Assembly (NCBI RefSeq): GCF_023740735.1
Contig: NZ_JAMRXH010000014.1
Location: 62,001-126,000, forward strand
From: Nocardia sp. CDC159
Lineage (GTDB): Bacteria; Actinomycetota; Actinomycetes; Mycobacteriales; Mycobacteriaceae
Direction: 5' to 3'
DNA: 64,000 nt
Made by a program: the position numbers and the translations under genes. Shown piece after piece: positions 63,624-64,000 of the stretch (its first letter is position 1; the number at the start of each line of letters is the position of its first letter). The notes under the pieces are model-generated. The model ran no database searches. It worked only from the letters and a program-made list of their open reading frames with translations, and was not told the origin of the DNA.

Positions 63624-63999
63624 CAGGTGCCCCTTCGTATTTCGGCCAGTCCGCGGGAATCGCGGTGCCGCGCAGTCCGGTATCGGCGGCCAGGGCGACC
63701 GCCTCGTCGCCGAGCGGGTTCACGCCCGGCCCCTTCGCCAGTGCGTGCGCCATCAGCACGTGCAGACATTTCACCCGATCCGGCATGCCGCCGCCGCTGA
63801 AATCGGTGCCGAGGGATTCGATTTCATTTCGCTCGGCCAGATAACTCTCGTGCGCGGCGCGGTATGCGGCCGCCAGTTGCGGGTCGTTGGCGAGCCGTTC
63901 GGTCATGCCGCGCATGAGACCGGCGGCCTCCTGCCTGCTCGCCTCGGCGGTGAGCCGGGGATCGGTCAGGTAGTAGAGCGTGGGGAACGGGGTGCCGTC
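63616..63999 (-). CDS. DUF501 family protein, N-terminus outside the window
   Basis: The last ~127 residues of a DUF501 protein, reading in from the right edge (DGTPFPTLYYLTDPRL at the start of the visible part, then NEIESLGTDFSGGGMPDRVKCLHVL). The SGGMP-like motif and the KCLH helix are typical. DUF501 genes lie between divIC and ppx in actinobacteria; function is unknown. The start is beyond the window. Confidence 0.85.
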   Translation of the reverse strand, partial: DGTPFPTLYYLTDPRLTAEASRQEAAGLMRGMTERLANDPQLAAAYRAAHESYLAERNEIESLGTDFSGGGMPDRVKCLHVLMAHALAKGPGVNPLGDEAVALAADTGLRGTAIPADWPKYEGAPDE

Positions 64000-64000
64000 G

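Overview
The window is GC-rich actinobacterial chromosome, most likely Nocardia or a close relative in the Mycobacteriales. The evidence is the gene content: a cutinase-family esterase, a secretory-lipase homologue, two MMPL transporters, a SigJ-type sigma factor, a MEDS/RsbA regulator pair, and DUF501-ppx in the same order as in mycobacteria. The genus is an inference; no rRNA is present.

Region 1 (1-9.2 kb): the end of a GT87-type glycosyltransferase, a coupled TetR regulator, a membrane-anchored cutinase, a secreted GH1 glycosidase, a pair of KAS III-like genes (one with the Cys/His/Asn triad, one with the Cys position changed to Ala), and an MMPL transporter with a small secreted partner. 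Region 2 (9.5-25.1 kb): a glycogen-debranching-like enzyme; a four-helix membrane protein with features of pentameric ligand-gated channels; a tight five-gene operon (aldehyde dehydrogenase, acyl-CoA dehydrogenase, class III aminotransferase, START-like protein, MmgE/PrpD); a divergent operon (DUF2156 acyltransferase-like, diacylglycerol-kinase-like, Baeyer-Villiger-type monooxygenase); a SARP regulator; and a lipase homologue whose nucleophile position is Leu. Region 3 (25.3-45 kb): flavoprotein, MMPL, desaturase, MEDS/RsbA signalling pair, drug-efflux MFS with divergent LysR, a three-gene set (PLP decarboxylase fused to an acyl carrier protein, adenylating enzyme, M20 peptidase lipoprotein), DUF885, a serine hydrolase-DoxX-sigJ operon, and a PadR-DUF1048-MerR operon.

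Region 4 (about 45.0-60.8 kb) is an accessory defence island lying against the 3' end of a tRNA-Leu(TAA) gene. It holds an Abi-family protein, a full type I restriction-modification operon (hsdM, hsdS, hsdR) led by an HTH/degenerate methylase/HsdS-like fusion, an RmuC homologue, a RelE-like/UvrD-like fusion helicase, and unrecognised small genes. An 18-bp palindrome occurs twice, once upstream of the restriction operon and once between rmuC and the helicase arm. A degenerate copy of the tRNA 3' end lies at about 45.07 kb, so the island may once have been mobile, but no integrase is visible.

Region 5 (60.8-64 kb) returns to core genome: tRNA-Leu, a POT-family transporter, ppx and DUF501 (cut by the window end).

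The strongest candidate for a new system is the island. A DNA-binding pseudo-methylase with its own specificity module is transcribed ahead of a normal type I system and seems to share an operator with the RmuC/toxin-helicase arm. Other notable points are the channel-like protein, the ACP-fused decarboxylase module and the KAS III-like pair.
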